Counted from the first letter of the stretch, positions 24,301-39,639 are shown. The stretch is 64,000 bases of DNA from Brachypodius melanocephalos (GCA_013398615.1 VZSR01003805.1:2248638-2312637), one strand, 5' to 3'. Program-made: numbers and translations. Notes: generated by a model from the letters alone, not told the origin.

Positions 24301-27300
24301 AATGAGTCCTAAAAATTGCTGTGAACTTTACGAAAAGGTTTATCCTAGCATTTCCAGATCATTATTTCTTATTATAGCTAAATGTATGTCCTTAACCCAA
24401 AAATATTTTCTGCTATTCCAAACTGCACCTCTCAGTCAATGAAAGCTTTGACAGGGACTTTTTTTTTTCTCCTTGTCATGAACTTATGAGCCGAAACACA
24501 TATTGTATACTTTAAGGAGAAAAAATGGTCTATTTGGGCTGGAAAATAAAATTAAATGAGATTTAATTTCTTTCTTGATCTTCTCTTGTTGCTTTCTTCC
24601 TTACTCTAAGATCTTCTTGAGTCTCAAACTTCCTCTGCTTTTCCACATTGCAGTCTAGATCCATCTGTTACTTCCTGCCATCATGACCTTTAATTCCCTC
24701 CTGTTAAAAAAACCAATCCTACCCCTGTAGCCTACATCTGATATCTGTCTTCCCTGATCTGTCATTCATACCCACCCACTTCTCTCATTCCCCTTCTGCT
24801 GATATCATTTTTTTAACAAAATTTGTCTAAGATTTTGCATAAGAAATCATCCCTAAAGAATACTAGATGATAAAGGAAATGCTCCAGCATGACAGACTTC
24901 ACTTTTCTGGGTCATTATAATATCCTTCTGTGCTATAAAGCATGAGTCCAAAAGCCAAGTCATCTGCAGAATGAAAAAATATGAGACAATCAGTCTGTGT
25001 TTCCTATCTTTATAAAATGAGTCTAGACTTCTTAGAAAGTGTCCATTGAGAGCCTTGAAACTCCTCCTTCGCTGGGCAAGCACATTGGCTGCAGTGACAA
25101 AGTGACTGTTGTGCTTAGCATCTGCAAACAACAAAGGCCAGCAGTGCAGTGACATGTTTCAACTATCACGACCATAAAATCTGGGACAAACATGGGAGTA
25201 GTCTCGGATTTGTAGGAGTAGCAGTGCAGTTTGTAAACAAATTCCCCGATAATCTCCACTTACTGCTTACTGGTTGGATTTGCAGAGTGGTTCTGGCACA
25301 TGAGAATGAGATGTCCTCAACGACTACTAAACAGGAGCTCTGCTCCAGGTGAGCATCAGCAGCACTCCAGCACCCAGGGGCATGTACAGGATCACACGAG
25401 TGACCTGTCCTTCAGGTCAGGCCATCGGGGTCCTGTGAGCCATGTGCATGATAGGGACATTGCAGTCCAAAGAAAACCCCTAGGGCAGATATGGTAGATG
25501 CTGATTTGACACAGAGATCCACCTAGCATGGTGAATTACCTGCTTATGTCCTGGATCTCCAATGTCCTGACCTCTGTAATCCTGTTCCTGGGCACTCAGC
25601 TTTCTCCATCTCCTCACAGTGCACGCAGACAGCTCACTCAGGAAAGCATGGACAAGAAGGTGGCAGGATGCCTAAAAGGAAGATGACAGGACACTTTAAT
25701 TTGCAAAACTTCTGTCTGCTTGTGGCCCCAGTCCCAGTGGAAATTGCATTCCTACTTATTTAGGCACCACTAAACCGTGGTGAACCCTAGTCCTTTAGCT
25801 TGAGTTTTATAATTCCAGGGGGATTAGGCTGACTGCCCTCCAATAACCCAGGCAATGAATTAATGTTCCCTTTGCCCTAAGACCTCTTCTGTAATAGAAA
25901 AACTCCTTAGAAAGGACATAGAGGTCTGTTCACCAGCTTGGGAACCCCACTGTTGGAAAGATGCTGATGTGCTGATGGGATTCATTCAAGAGCAGGAGGA
26001 AACAAAGAGGGAGGACAGACTTCTGCTAGAAGCAGAGGCAATGAAGCCTGATCTGGCTGAACAAGGACTGGAGAGAAATACTGATAGTAAATGAGTCATG
26101 GTATGGTTGTTCAAGCTGCAGTGAGCAGCTGTGCACACAAAAGAAAATCATAACTGAATGCCAGGAAAAATTAAAAGAAATATAGGATGAAAGAACAAAT
26201 TAAAGAAGTTTAGGGGATTTCCAGCTCCATTAAAAACATAATAATGGATAATACAAGGATATCACAGCACTGTAAGAGTGAGACATATGAGAGACTTCTT
26301 TTCCCATGTCCAGTTTCTATATCTTTACAGACCAGAAAACAGAAAGTGCTGCCCTGCAGAGTTAAGATTTTTGAGAAGCAAATAAACACATACATAGCTG
26401 CATATGAATGAAGAGTCTGTAGCAATAGACAGGATAAAAAAAAAATTTAACACGCATAGCAGACACTAAACTCTGGGAAATATCTCTAATTATGGTCAAA
26501 TCATTTAATCTCATAGTTTTCCATTCTGAGCTTACTTGGCTCTTCACCAGATCTTGGCCATTCTCAGAGATGGGACACTGAATGATTGAATTATGACTGA
26601 GATAATGTTCTCCTTGGTTTGAAAGAAGAAATCAATGGAAAAGGATGAAGAGAGATAAGCAATGCTTAAGAGGAAATTTCAGAAACTTCAGGCATTATTA
26701 AGGGTGGAAATATTTTTATAGCTTTGTGATTTTGGCATTGGACAAAATTTTAAATACATTCCTGACAGATGAGATACTCAAACATCTGGAGAGATATGAG
26801 CTGATACAAAGCCACTTACTCACATTTCATACAAGATAAATTTAGACATTTCTAACAGCTGGAGTGACTGTGAGACTTGGGCAGGGCCATGGATGTAAGC
26901 TCCCAGAAGCTCAACAAGGAAACAGGCGGACAGGCTGGAGGCCAGAGCTTCTCTTCATCATTGGCATGGGGAGGATTTTCCAAGCGCAAGGGGATTCAAG
27001 GAGGTAACAACATTTTCTTTATGTCTGAACAGACCACTGCAGATCTGGGTGGTGAGAATGAATTTCTACTGCTTCTGTAGGCCAGTGACATCCTAATCCC
27101 CCCTATAGATCCCTGGCTCAGAAATGTCTGCAGGAGATTACAGACTGAAATCTGAAATATGTGGTCTGAATCCCACCCATCCCCAATGCACCACAGAAAA
27201 ATGCTGCTTTGGGGACAGGGTTTCTGACAATGCTGGCAGGGACAGGGGGTGCCCCCAGGTCCCTTTTTCATGCCAGGGTCAGGCCATGGACTGTGGCAGC

Positions 27301-30103
27301 CTCGTGTAACCAGAGCACTTGCAGCACTGTGCCTTGCAACAGAGGGGACAGCCAGGACAAAGCCCAGACCACAAACTGGGAGGTATTTTGGCACCTTATT
27401 GCCCTTGCCTAAACAAGGCATCTGAGTTTCTGGAGGCCAGGCAGGAGTGGGAACACTACAGGACGAATGGCTCAAGTTTTTATTGGGTTTTAATTGGTTT
27501 GAAATCAAAGAAGATGAGATCCATTGATCCAATGTCGACTGACGTTCTTGAGAGCCAGCCAAGGAAAATAAGCTGCCATTTAGAAAGTCACTGAAGAACA
27601 AAGGACAGAAGTAGGAGATGAAAGGGGGAATGGAAAAAAGCATGAAGCCACCAGCTCAGTATATGTATCTAGCACAGGTCTGCCATGTAAGCACTAGTGT
27701 CTAGTGAGGTCACTTAAAAAACAAATTTTTGTTCCATAAAAAACTGTTGATGTGTTTGAAATGTCTCTTACTTTACTAAGAAAATAATTTCTGATTTCTA
27801 AGCACATTTCAAGACATGAATTCCCTTTTCAGACTGGACAGATACAGAACAAGTTCTGGGATTTGATATGGTTTAAAATTAATTAAAGGTGTTATTTTTC
27901 TTTCTTTACCCATCCTCCAATGTATAAAGCAATATTGCATTCATGTTTGCTGATCTAAACTGAAGTTTTTCCCTTACCCTGTAGTCTTTATTTCTCTTTT
28001 CTAGTGTAGAAAGGCCAGAGAAAAGAAAAGAGCAAAAACCTAAGTGGCTTGGGTTTTTTTTCTATCAGGGCTTAAATAAAATAATTTTTGTACTAATATG
28101 AAACCACTTTTTAAAAGCCATTCCACTAAAAATTTTGTTCTAAAATGTTCCACAGAAACCAATACTCATTTTAGTCTCCTGCCTTATTTAACACACAGTG
28201 TGCTCCTCATTGCTGCAGCAGTACATCACTAAATCTGAGCAAACTTCACTATTCTTTTAAAGGCAAGGAGATGTGGAGCACATTATTTTTCACGTATTTA
28301 TTGAACAGGAATAGGGACATCATGAAAGTAATGAAACTATCCCAGCCTGCCAAGGGAGACAGAGACTGACCCAAAAGCACGGGCTCAAAACAGAGCTTGG
28401 AGAAGAGGCAGCAGTGACTCAGGTCACAGTTGTGAAGGGTCGGTGATCTATATTTTCTGTCTGAGGATAATGCCTTTTTTTTTTTGTGAGTAATTGTGTG
28501 GGTTTGTTTGTGGCCTCCCATGCACAGAAGCTCTGTGTTTTGAGAAAAGCAATGTCCAGTGGGATTGACACTGAACTGTCTGACAGAAGATTTGAGTGTT
28601 TAGGGAGCAGCCGTGATTGCTTATATTTTTGAAAGTAAGAATGCATATGGATTTTGGGGTTCTTTCCCCCAGTTAATTCTCAAGATTATTTTGAAACAGT
28701 AGAATTGAAAGGACAATCTCCCAAACCCAGCAACTGTTTTGCCTATGTCCACAAAACAACTGTAACATTCAGGTGTTGCTGGGACACGTGCTGTCTTTAT
28801 GGGCTCTTTGTGTAAGAATTTTAATTTATCCAAAGTTGAAAGTTTAAAGCTTGTGCTAGCTTGTTCCAAAGACCTTTTGTAATATTAAGTGAATTATGTC
28901 AAGTATTTTCTGTCAGCTATAAGATTTGTCATAAATCACAAGAAATCTTGTAATAATGTAGGTCTGAGCATTATGTCTCCAAAAAGCCCCTTTCATAATG
29001 GGAAATACTGTCTTATGCTTTTTAATGTCTTTTTTTCCTCCCTTCCCTTGGGCTGTGCTTTTTTCTTTCTTTTGTCCTTTCTAGGGAAATTAGAGCTTTC
29101 CTTTGGACTAACTGTGGAAAATCAACCATTTAGTTAAATTCTGTGTTTGTACCTTCTTTATCTCCCTGTAATAGAGGCAATTTCCCTTCATCTGCACAAA
29201 TATTTGGTACACTGGACTCCACATTTACCATTTAGTTTTCCCTCAGTAATTTTCCACTTGAGATCTTTTAGCAAAGATGGACATAAGCAAGCTCATGAGA
29301 AAGACTTCTACATGCTGGGAACATTTGGTTTAGAGCCAAACCCACCTCCTGTAAATGAGCAACACCTACAATCATGCAGCCCCAAACACCATCACCAGGT
29401 AATGCTGCCTGTTGGAGCAGATACTCCTAACATAAAGAGATCTCCTGGATGTCACTCTCCTTTCATACCCTTAGGAGACCCAGGGCAGAAGATGCCCTTC
29501 TGTTGGCACCAGGATGTCCAGAGCAAAGGTAGGGAAGCTGAGTTGGGCCACATGCCCGTTTTCAAAGGTTTATTCCCCTGGGCAGTGCTCACTGGTAAGC
29601 CAGGGCTGTGCACTTTCCTCCATAATGCTGAGGGAACAAGCAGATGAAAGCAGATGCTGGCACTAAACAAAGCCAGCAAAGGGCTGTCTTTGATGAGGGA
29701 ACCCATCCAGCACCAGCTGACGGCAGGGGCTGTGTCCCAGCTGACATCTCCACCCTTCAGTCACTCAGGACAGACAGCAGCTTGGGCTAAGCTGCACAGA
29801 GCAGAGTCACTGAGAGATAGCCATTTACTTGTTTCAGACCAAATCATGAAAGGAGCAGCTGCTTCAACCTCTTCAGTTCCAAAAGAAGCCTTGCAGGAGC
29901 GTGCAAGTCTTTGAGGAATATGTCTCTGCAAAGCTTGCATGTTGAATCCTATACTGGGCACTTGGAGGTATTTCTGTGGTGAATTGAGGACCCTGTTTTG
30001 ATGATCTTGCTTCCCCTCTTCTCCCTTCTCCTTTCAAAGAGAGCAGTGGCCCCATCACTGCACACGATGGTAAGCTTTGAGGCTGCTCTCACACAGTGGG
30101 AGC

Positions 30104-30280
30104 CACAGCATCACAGAACATGCTCAGTTGGAAGGGACTCACAGGGACCATCAACTCCAACCGCTGGCCCTGAGCAGAACCATCCCCAAGAGCTGCACCA
30201 CGTGCCTGAGAGTATTCAAAGCTTCTTGAACTCTGTTAGATTCATGCCGTGACCACTGCCCTGGAGAGCCTGTCCTCATG
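30104..30280 (-). mobile_element. CR1 LINE fragment (minus orientation)
   Basis: The block starts near 'gcatcacagaacatgctcag', continues 'ttggaagggactcacaggga', and carries the usual CR1 phrases about atcaactccaaccgctggcc and gaccactgccctggagagcc. It is a 5'-truncated copy. The right end is uncertain. Confidence 0.85.
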
Positions 30281-33040
30281 GAGAAGCAGCTGGGTCCTGC
30301 TCAGAGCCAGCTCAGTGCATGAGCTTCACCTTCAGGAGGGATGAGTGAACCTGAATGAGGCTGTCAGGTCACCTCTTGAGACACAGCTGGATGCAGCAGT
30401 GCAATGAGGCAGGAGCTGATCCTGGGCTCTGCTCCAGGGCCTCGTGCAATGTGGACTTCAGGCCTGAAGTACCTCTGAAATGACAAGTAGACACTCAAAA
30501 AGGCTTTGAGCAGCAATTAAGTGACGGGCAGAAGCCCAGCACCAGCCCCCTGTAGATTCCCTGGTCAGAGCCACTCAGGGCAGTCACGCAGCAGGGAGTA
30601 TGAAGTTTAGGGAAATGAGTCTGAAGCATTTGGGGTATTTTTTTAAAACATTAGCTGACTGTCTGGGCAAATAATTTTCTGTCTATGGGTGTCCTACAAA
30701 ACGTTGACTAACATGCTCCACTAATGAACGTCTGTGACTGGGGTGCCTTGTGGATGAACCAGTATGGTTTCTAATTCTCTAAGCAAACACCGACATTCCC
30801 TAGCATGACTAAGTTGAGTGGTGAGCAGTGACTAATGAACAGCTGGTATGAATTCCTGACACTCCTGGAATCCAGAAATATGTTGATGAATTCTGGCAGA
30901 AGTCCAAATATTTGCAAAGTAATGACTAAGGTGGTAATGAACCACAGCTGACTGGCTCATTCATGTTCAGAGGCTCAGTGATTTATTCCAGCTTACATCC
31001 AGCATCTCTGACCCAGTTCTGGGTCACCTTTTCCTGTGTGAAAAGTGGTGCATGCCTAGGGATGCTACAGGCACTGCAGTGGAATGGGGACCCATTGGGG
31101 CACTGATGCTTGTTTGCATGCACACACACTCCATCTCAAGGCAACCAGGACTTCTGGCTTGTGTGAGGGCTCCAAGTCCCTTCCTATCTGCAAGGGAAGG
31201 TGCACAAGCAGCTCTACAAACACTGGCCCAGGCAGAGTAGATACTTCTGGGAAGAAGGCAACTGAGCACCAAATGAGGAGCATTTCAAATTAGGAAATGT
31301 CTCATCTCGTACAAGAAGCAGCACAGTGAGGACTGAAGTTGATGAAGGAGATGGAATGGCTGCCAGGCCAGCAGGGACGGAACGATTTAGGATTAGATCA
31401 TTTCAAACTGGAAAGAAGATTATCCTCTGGAGATGCAACCCACATCTGAACAATTGAGAAGGATGGGAAAAATCTATCCTAAAGAACATGGATTCTATGC
31501 TGCAAACATATGTATTTACAGATGCTGACAGGCACCAGTAAACCAGTGTCTTCTACTGGGTCACTCTTTAACACTAAATTTATACCAAAGCCCTGCACTG
31601 CTTCCATAGGGTTCTTTTCGACATGCACAGAGACAAATATGACCAAAGCACACCTTGGACAATGTTCTGTGACAGCAGGGTACGTATCTGGCTTGTCTTC
31701 CAGCCCTTCCTTGCAAGCAGACACATTCAGTATATATGGAGACAGGCATATTTCCCAGCACGGACTGGGAATGTTATTCAGAAATTTCCTTTGCTATATT
31801 CAAGCAGACATCTCAAATTAAACTAAACTCAACCCAACACATGGCCTCACTTTTCCCTTTTTTCGAAAGGCATTTATTCTAATGATAAATTAGTTTAACT
31901 GTCAAGCAAAACCACAGATGGGTGAAGATGATAAATCGATGAAGCCAGATGGAATAATGTTTGTTTTTATCCACAATCAGTGGGCACAGCAGCGACAGCC
32001 TTTTAATGCTGCTTTACAGGAATCAAGTGCTCTGAACCTTGATTGGAATCATGTAATGAGAAAGCAATAGCCAAGCTAGAGCCAGAGATAACAGAGAGTG
32101 TAAGGCAACGGTGGTGCAAAATTGCTTCAGGGGAAAAAATGCACCAGAAATTGCTGAATGTAACAAATCCAAGGACTGAGAGGAATCAGCTGACCTGAGG
32201 GAATGTTTGGGCTGTCACTAACTCCTCATAGGCCAGCAGTGACGTCTCTACATCATTCGGGAGCAGTGAAAAACACAGCAAAAGAGTTTTCTTGGCAAGA
32301 GCCACTTTTCCACTGCTACCTCCACTGGCCTACTCTTCCTCCTCCTGCCTCACCATCAGCTCCAGATGCACACCCCACTGATACCACAGGCACATGAGCC
32401 CCACCATCCATGGGCTGTCTCCACTGCATGCACCCTCTTGCTGGGGGCTTTCCACTGGCATAGAGGGGCTTTGCACTGGAGCAGGATTTTGTATCAGGGC
32501 AGGGTTTTACTCGTGTGGCCTCTGTTTTATGGTTTGCCCATTGCCAGATTTGAAAAGAGGAATCTGGACCACTGATGAAGTTCTCTCCTCTCTCCCCACT
32601 GGAGCCCTTGACTTTTTTGTCGTGAAAAGCCATAGCTGTGAGCGCTTTCCAAGAAAAGCAGCAGTGTTGTGCTAAAAGTGCCGACTGGCAGCAGGTTGGC
32701 ATTGGGTTTCTTTGTTAAAAGACAACAGAGCTTACGTTTTCCGGGAGAAAGCAAAGTCCTATTGATATAATAATATCATGCCAGGCAGACAGCCCTGCTT
32801 GTGTAATCCGCTTTGAGCACAATGCCGTGTTGTGGCTCGAGCATTGTTTCCAGCTGAAAAGTGGCTGTGATTTGCCTGGTCAAGGACGTTATCCTGACTG
32901 ACGGGTCCACAAAAGGAGACAGCATGTGTGGCTGCTTGAGAGGCCAGGGGAGTCCACCTGAGGGGTGAGGGGATTGGGACGGGGGCTGGGGTGCAGGGAC
33001 CTTTCCGTGTGTGCACCTCCTGAGGGTCAAAAGGGTGCCA

Positions 33041-33097
33041 GGGGCATTCCACGGAGCTGGGGGAATCCCACGGTGCTGGTGGCATCCCACAGAGATG
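33041..33097. repeat. Three-copy 19-bp tandem repeat
   Basis: Three adjacent 19-bp units at 33041-33059, 33060-33078 and 33079-33097 share the core GGCATCCCACGGAGCTG with two to five differences each. This is a short degenerate minisatellite. Confidence 0.8.
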
Positions 33098-33915
33098 GGC
33101 TGCAAGGGAAGCAGTGATATTTCTAAACCTGACAGCATTATACAAACAGAATTAGACACCGTTTGCCAGAACCCTTCATTTTCGCTTTGTATTTTCTGCT
33201 GTTCACTGGCTATTGAAAGGCCAGGCTGGTTTACACTTTCAAAATCCGTGATGAATGTGAAAATGTTTCTAAACAAAGAGTCAAAAGATAGTAGCAGGTT
33301 GTAGGCAGGAATCTCCCTTAGGTTTAAATCTGTAAATTGCCCCTTTACCTTCTACCTCTTCTTACAATTGGTGTGAAATCAGAAAGACACCGTTGCTTCA
33401 AAATGTTGATCCCAGCTTGCTTTGGATCACACATGGGTTTTGTGGCAAAGATGATAGACCTTGTGGGCACTTCTGTCACCTTATGGGCTAAGCTTTGGTT
33501 TTGCAATACAGCTATGGAGTTAAAGAGTTTGTAGGAGAAAGTCTGCTGTGAAGCTTTGCATGTGTATCTACTAACCCTCAAGTTGTAGAGCATTTGCCAC
33601 TGGCAAAATTGTGTCTTCTATGTAAAGTGGTTTATTACAACCACTTGTGTCCTAATGACCATCCCTAGGCTTTTGCAAAGGCTTTTTTAGGGCTAAACTC
33701 ATCTCTCAGGTATACAATGATAAACCTGGTTCATACTAAAGTTCTGCAAAGGTCATTTGGGGGTCTCATGCTAGACATTTAAACTGAGGGAGAGTTTCAC
33801 TCATGTGAAAAGTGTGTCACAGCAGCATAGCCAGAGGAGTGTAGGAATTAGATGGATAAGCAGGAAAAAAATGCAGGAAAGAAGAGATTTGTTCTCCTCT
33901 TAGCCCACCTCCAGT

Positions 33916-33931
33916 AAAAAAAAAAAAAAAA
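33916..33931. repeat. Poly(A) tract
   Basis: An uninterrupted run of about 16 A residues sits in AT-rich intergenic DNA. No retroelement body is recognisable next to it. Confidence 0.85.
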
Positions 33932-35014
33932 TTCAGTATTTTACTAAATGAGCACCTGCTGGACTCCAGACCAAACCATCCTCATTTTCACTACATATAC
34001 TTAGGGAATGGTGCTAGGAGATAGTGCCATGCTGATGGCCAGCACACGTGTTCTGCAGCATCAAAGTATTTCTCTGTTCTCTGAATAGGAATTTCAGGAT
34101 TTAAATGCCAAGCAGTCCCGTGCTGGTCTTCAAACTCAGGCTGGTTTTCCCTCTTGTCATGGAAAGATGGGTGTGAAGTGCTATGCCTGTAATGAAATCA
34201 AAGTTTGCTCTGGATCTTCCACGCTGCCAAGCTAAGTGTGGCTGGGATGGTAGCTGATTACTGAGAGAAGTGCATCACCTGCAGCCTCTGACATCACTCC
34301 CAGCTAAGGACTATAATTTTTTGACAACTTTCCATCTGGTACTGACCAGGCCTGAACATGCTTAATTTGTGAGATCTGATGAGTGCTAAGCCTGAGGTTG
34401 TATTAGTCTTGCTTCTAAATTTGGGCACATGCTTTGAACTAGTAATACAGGAGTTAAAAGCATCATGTAAACAGGATTAGACTTGGCTCCCAAAACCTTG
34501 GCTTCTTCCTTGTTTGAGGGAATAAGAGACAGCAAGAAAGCACACAGTAGAGCAGATGCTTCAGACAGAGATGGCTAGCAACTCTAAAAACACACCTTTC
34601 AACATCTGTGTCTGAGCATGCAAGAACATGACACGCCTGGGGTCCTGTGATGGGCGTCAGCAGTCGCAGGTGGGACGATGTTCCTGGGAAAGCAGTGGCA
34701 CCCAGCAGAGAGGGGAGGGGTCTGCCTGCAGCCCCACCGAGCACAGGCCGGGCTGTCCCGTTCAGGAAGTGCATCCCATGGGATGGCGCTGCGCATCTGC
34801 ACCGACTGCAGCAGACAGTGCTACGCAGCAGCCTGGGAAGGTGCATCAGGATCCAGCCTCCCTGCCGAGAGGGAGATCAGGACATCCACGGCCCTTGTGG
34901 GGAGCCGGCAAAAGCAACCTGGTGGAAAACAAAGAAACTCTCCAGGAGAAGAACCTTGTAAGGTTCCCCCCATGGTTGGGACAGAGCGCTTAGGTTGTTC
35001 CCTGGATCCAGATC

Positions 35015-35037
35015 TTCTATTCTATTCTATTCTATTC
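35015..35037. repeat. (TTCTA)n microsatellite
   Basis: A perfect pentanucleotide array, TTCTA repeated about four and a half times. Confidence 0.9.
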
Positions 35038-36896
35038 AGAGAACAGAGAAATAACTCCAGAGATCATGGAGCAGACAACCACTGCCTCCAGCCAGAGTAC
35101 AGTGCTGTCACAGTACTGAGCACTGAAGGAAATAAAATATGAAAGCCTTCCACCCAGTGTTGTGGTGCAGGCATTTATCTGGGGATTTGCAGTCTCAGCA
35201 GGAGTGCTCAAAGAATACATGGAGCTTGATATGTTTGAAAATATGTCAGATGGCACCGAAACCCACGCGCTGATGGATGTATGCAACTCAGCATGTTTCA
35301 TATAGCTGAAGTACAGCTTCATGAGGGGGATTCAAGCTCTAAGGAGCACAGTAATTTTCCAGATGAATGTCTTCATGTGTGTAAATTCAGTCTGGAACAC
35401 TGAAATAGAGATTTTGGTCTGATCTCTCGACATTTCCCAATGTTAATTAAACAATAATTTATCATGTCTTGTGAATATGTTCATGGATGAACCCCAGTTT
35501 TGGAGGTCTGGGTAACACGAATGCTCTGAGAAATGTATATTCATATTGTTCCCATCCAATATCCAGCATCCCTGAACAGGGATCTCCCAGGCTAGCTTCA
35601 ATTCCTTAATTTGCATTTCTGTTTAAGAGAGAATTAAATCCCCTTTATGTGCTATTTTGCCCTCTTTTCTTTTTCCCATTTATGTGCAGATGTTTCAGAA
35701 TTGGAGCAAAGTGCTTAGAAAAAAAAAATCTCCCAGCTAATGAACAAAAGACAGCATTTAATTTAGTCACTTTCAAGTAAACCAGGCAAGCCATTCAGAC
35801 ATTTGTAGCCTAACAAGATCATCAAGGCTAAGAGGCTTGTATATACTGCTCCTATTGTTCTGGTGAATTATTTGCCTTGTACTTAGAGCAGTCTGTAAAC
35901 TGTTTCTCTCTATATATAATGAGAAGGAATTTTACACGTGTAAAGAATTCTCCATGCTTCAGTTTACAGATGTGATTTAACAGTCCTTGCCTTCAGAGAG
36001 CTTGATGAAGAAATATCTGAGGTATCTAAAATACTATAAGAGGGGTCTGAAATGGCACTGAGAACTCAGGACTGGCTGTTTTTCTGGACTCATTTAGCCT
36101 GCTGCAGCAAAAGAAGTGCTTTGACTTTTGGAAAGTGTATTTAGTGGGCTTGGAAGAAAGTGCACTAAAGCCAAAAACATCTTCTGGAGAGTTTGAAAAA
36201 CATCCTCTATTCTTCTTTATGTCTTTGTTTCCCCATTGAAGAGCAGTTTCAGTGGAACATATCAAAATGGCTTGCTGTGAAGGTATCCCAAACGTTATGA
36301 AATACTTTATATATAGCCTCCATATAATAAAGTGGAAAAATTCATCTTCTGAAACCATTTTTCCTCGTCTTACATATTTCCAAGTGAACACACCCCCAGA
36401 AGCTAGAGGTCTTCACACACTAGGAAAAGTAACATCAGCTTCTTCCTTTGCCCCAAGGATGAACAGCTCTTTGTTCCATTTGCAGAGGTGGTGGCCTTTA
36501 AGCATTAGTCTCCTCTGAAGGTTCTTCCACTCTCCCTGAATTCCTCCTCACGCACCTCCTTCCAGACTCCTGCATTTCACCTGTCACTTTTGTCTTCAAA
36601 CATCGCACTTCACCTCACCTGCAAACCTGTGGTCTGGACCATACTTCGGAGAATACTGGTGCAGATACTTTATTTGAGATTTTAAGACGTGTCACTGGGG
36701 GCTGTGACCAACACAGCTCTTTTAGTGGCTCTGAGATGCAACACTGAAATCACTGCTCCTTTGGACTGTGTCTCTTTTGCCCTAATTGAGATTTATCTTC
36801 CTTCTTCCTTAGTCTTGTTGAATCCAATTCAAATGCAGTGCTGAAAATGAACTTGGAAAAAAATAAACCGAATGCTCATTTTCACAGTCATGCAAT

Positions 36897-36911
36897 TTTT
36901 TTTTTTTTTTT
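36897..36911. repeat. Poly(T) tract
   Basis: An uninterrupted T run of about 15 bases. Simple low-complexity sequence. Confidence 0.8.
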
Positions 36912-39639
36912 AATAAGCAAATCTTTTGAGGAAAGGTTCTTTAATACTACTTTGGTAGGCCAGGGTTCCTTAATAATAGATCATAAACCTTGTTCCCTGC
37001 TTTGTACTGCGTGCTTAAAGCAATTCAGGAATATGAACTTGGTCCAAAAAACTGGGCACTGGTGTCACTGGTGCATCTCCCAGAGGAAGAGCCACATGTC
37101 GCTGCCTCTCTCCCAGGGTTGTGTTGCTATCTACAAAGTCCCAGCTGCACTCCTACCTACACCACTGCTCATAACTCCTTCTTCACAAAGTGAGAGTTTC
37201 CCCCTCTAGCAATAGAACCTTCCTTGTGGGAAGGACAAGACATGTCTGTGGTTTATCCCAACAGCAGACTCTGATTCTCCTTGACTTTGACAAAGCACAC
37301 ATCCATACCCTTTTCATTCCTCTGCTGTTTTAGTCTCCCATGAAATTCTGCATCTAGGGATTTTTTCACAAAATTCTTAAGACAGCTTGGTAACAAGCAT
37401 GTGCCTTGTTTACTTAGCAGTATCTCACTGCAGCCTTAGACCATGTCAGACAGCCTTATAATTTTGATTGATGTCGTTTCTTTCGCTCTCTTTGCACCTT
37501 TTCCCATCAATAGCTCTGTTGGAGGCCACTAGGATGGCACCAGCTGTCACTTGCCAACAGATGAAGTCACCATCACCATCACATACATCTGCTGGGCCTC
37601 TATTTTCACAAGAGGTAAGCTCCTCTGGATCTTTATACAGACCACATGGTTCAAACCTAGAGCAATATATTTGACTTTCTTTTCAACAGCTATAGTTCCT
37701 GAAATTGAATGATTTACTCTCAATTCTGCCCAGATCATTTTAATCTCCACACTTGTCTTTGAGCAATTTTTCTGCCTGCATCAGATCCAAATTTAACATT
37801 TTCTGCTAATGTCAATGACATGCTCTTACCTCCAGCTCATTAACAAAGCTGTTAGAAACCTTTTGTTTGTCCTCAGCATGATTTACTATGTGTTGCTGCT
37901 TCTCATGACTAAGGGGGGCTATTAGTGGGTCTGGAACATCGCCAGTTTGTGCCTGGAAATTTTCTGTGCCTCCATAGTTCAAGTTCTGCCTGCAAGACAA
38001 ACTGCTCAGAAGATAGAAACAATAAAATAACACAGTTTTAGACCATAGCCATTTCCTTCCTTCTGAAACAGAAGTTGCTTCTTTGTGATTTTACATACTC
38101 AATACTTTAGCAATAGCAGTGAGCTTTTCCTGACCACAACACTTGAGTACTTAGAGAGCTGTGGTTCAGAAACTCTTCTTTCTTATTTCCAAAGCAGCTG
38201 AGCTATGGGAACAGCACACTGTGATGATTCTTTTTATTTATTTACTTATTTATGGTCTGAGTCGTTTTTTCTTTCTTTCCTGTCAAATTAGGTCTTGCTG
38301 GCATTTGCTTTAGAGTGATTGTTTCCACTCTTGATAGGTGGCATTTCTCTGCAGTAGTGCTGAAAATTGCTTCTCTTAATGAAACCATTTCATGTTTCTG
38401 GATTAAAATTTGCAAAAAACCTTATTAAATTTTCATTGTCTACCAGTGTGCAGTCAAAGACTTTACAAATAAATGGTTTTGCTCTTTTTTAGTCAAATGA
38501 TTAAACCTGAAAACATTAGTTAGAGGACATACAGTTCAGGGCTTCATTTTGCATAGAAAGTTCTCTCAGATATCACAAAAGATATATGCAGCAAAGGTGA
38601 AATAAGATTCCCCAAGTCTTGCTCCTGTTTCATTAGAAGCAAGGGCATCTGTTGCCCATAGCAACAATCTACTCAACATGGCTCTTGTTGGGGGCTTTGA
38701 TGGAAGATCTCTTCTTTGTAAGCATCAACCTCCAAGTAAGGCAATGGCATTCCGTGACCATTCTGCTCATCATGAACAGCCTTCCTGCCAAACAAGGATG
38801 AGGAACTTCTAGTTGCTGATTTTCACACATTGAGGAGTTACATCCAGATTTCCGCCAGACTTAGAGGTTCAGAGGAGTAGACAGGATCTCACGTGTAGTT
38901 CCTGACAGTAACAAAAGTCACAGGACAACTCAGTGCACCTGGATTTTAAAAGACAAACTGCAGAGAACAGTTACAAGCAATATGTAATAGTATTCCCAGT
39001 CCTTTTTTTTTTTGATTTCTTTTCCCAGGCTGATACCTCGATCAAGATGCCATGGTGAAGCCAAAGGAGGAAGAGAGAGCACTTGAGAAATCAGACCCAG
39101 GACCTCAGAGCTGAACTGCTGCCTCGAAATCCGCCGACGTGTGCATGCCTGAGCCCAGGGCTGCCTCCCATCCCTCTGAGCAGCTGTAGTTTCACTGTAG
39201 TATCATACGACCCCCTGCTGGCCTCATTTTTCTCCTCAGCACTTCTGGCATTCCAATTTTTCTGGTTTTTCCCTCCTCGGGGATCTCCAAGGTGTCACCT
39301 CCTGCAGGCACTACTTTCTGAGGATGAAAGCAGTGTTTTTTGGGAAAGGATGGCCTCGAAAGGGCCCGGCTGGTGTTGCCCAGCATTGTCCTGCTCCCTC
39401 TGCCGAGGTGGTGACGGTCCCTGGCAGGAACCGACCGTATCTCAGGCTAATGAGTTGTCAGAAACCCGTCCCCGTGCCTCGCCTCCTGGGCAAGTTATTA
39501 TTATGAGGGCTGTCAGTGGCGGGTGAGGATGGGGCAAGCAATCCGTTTCTGCAGCCAGCGGGGAGCTGCGAATCTGTTCACAGGGGATCAGCGGGGTGCT
39601 GTGGGAACCGGCCTGCCCTGCAAGCGTCCACCAAGGGCT

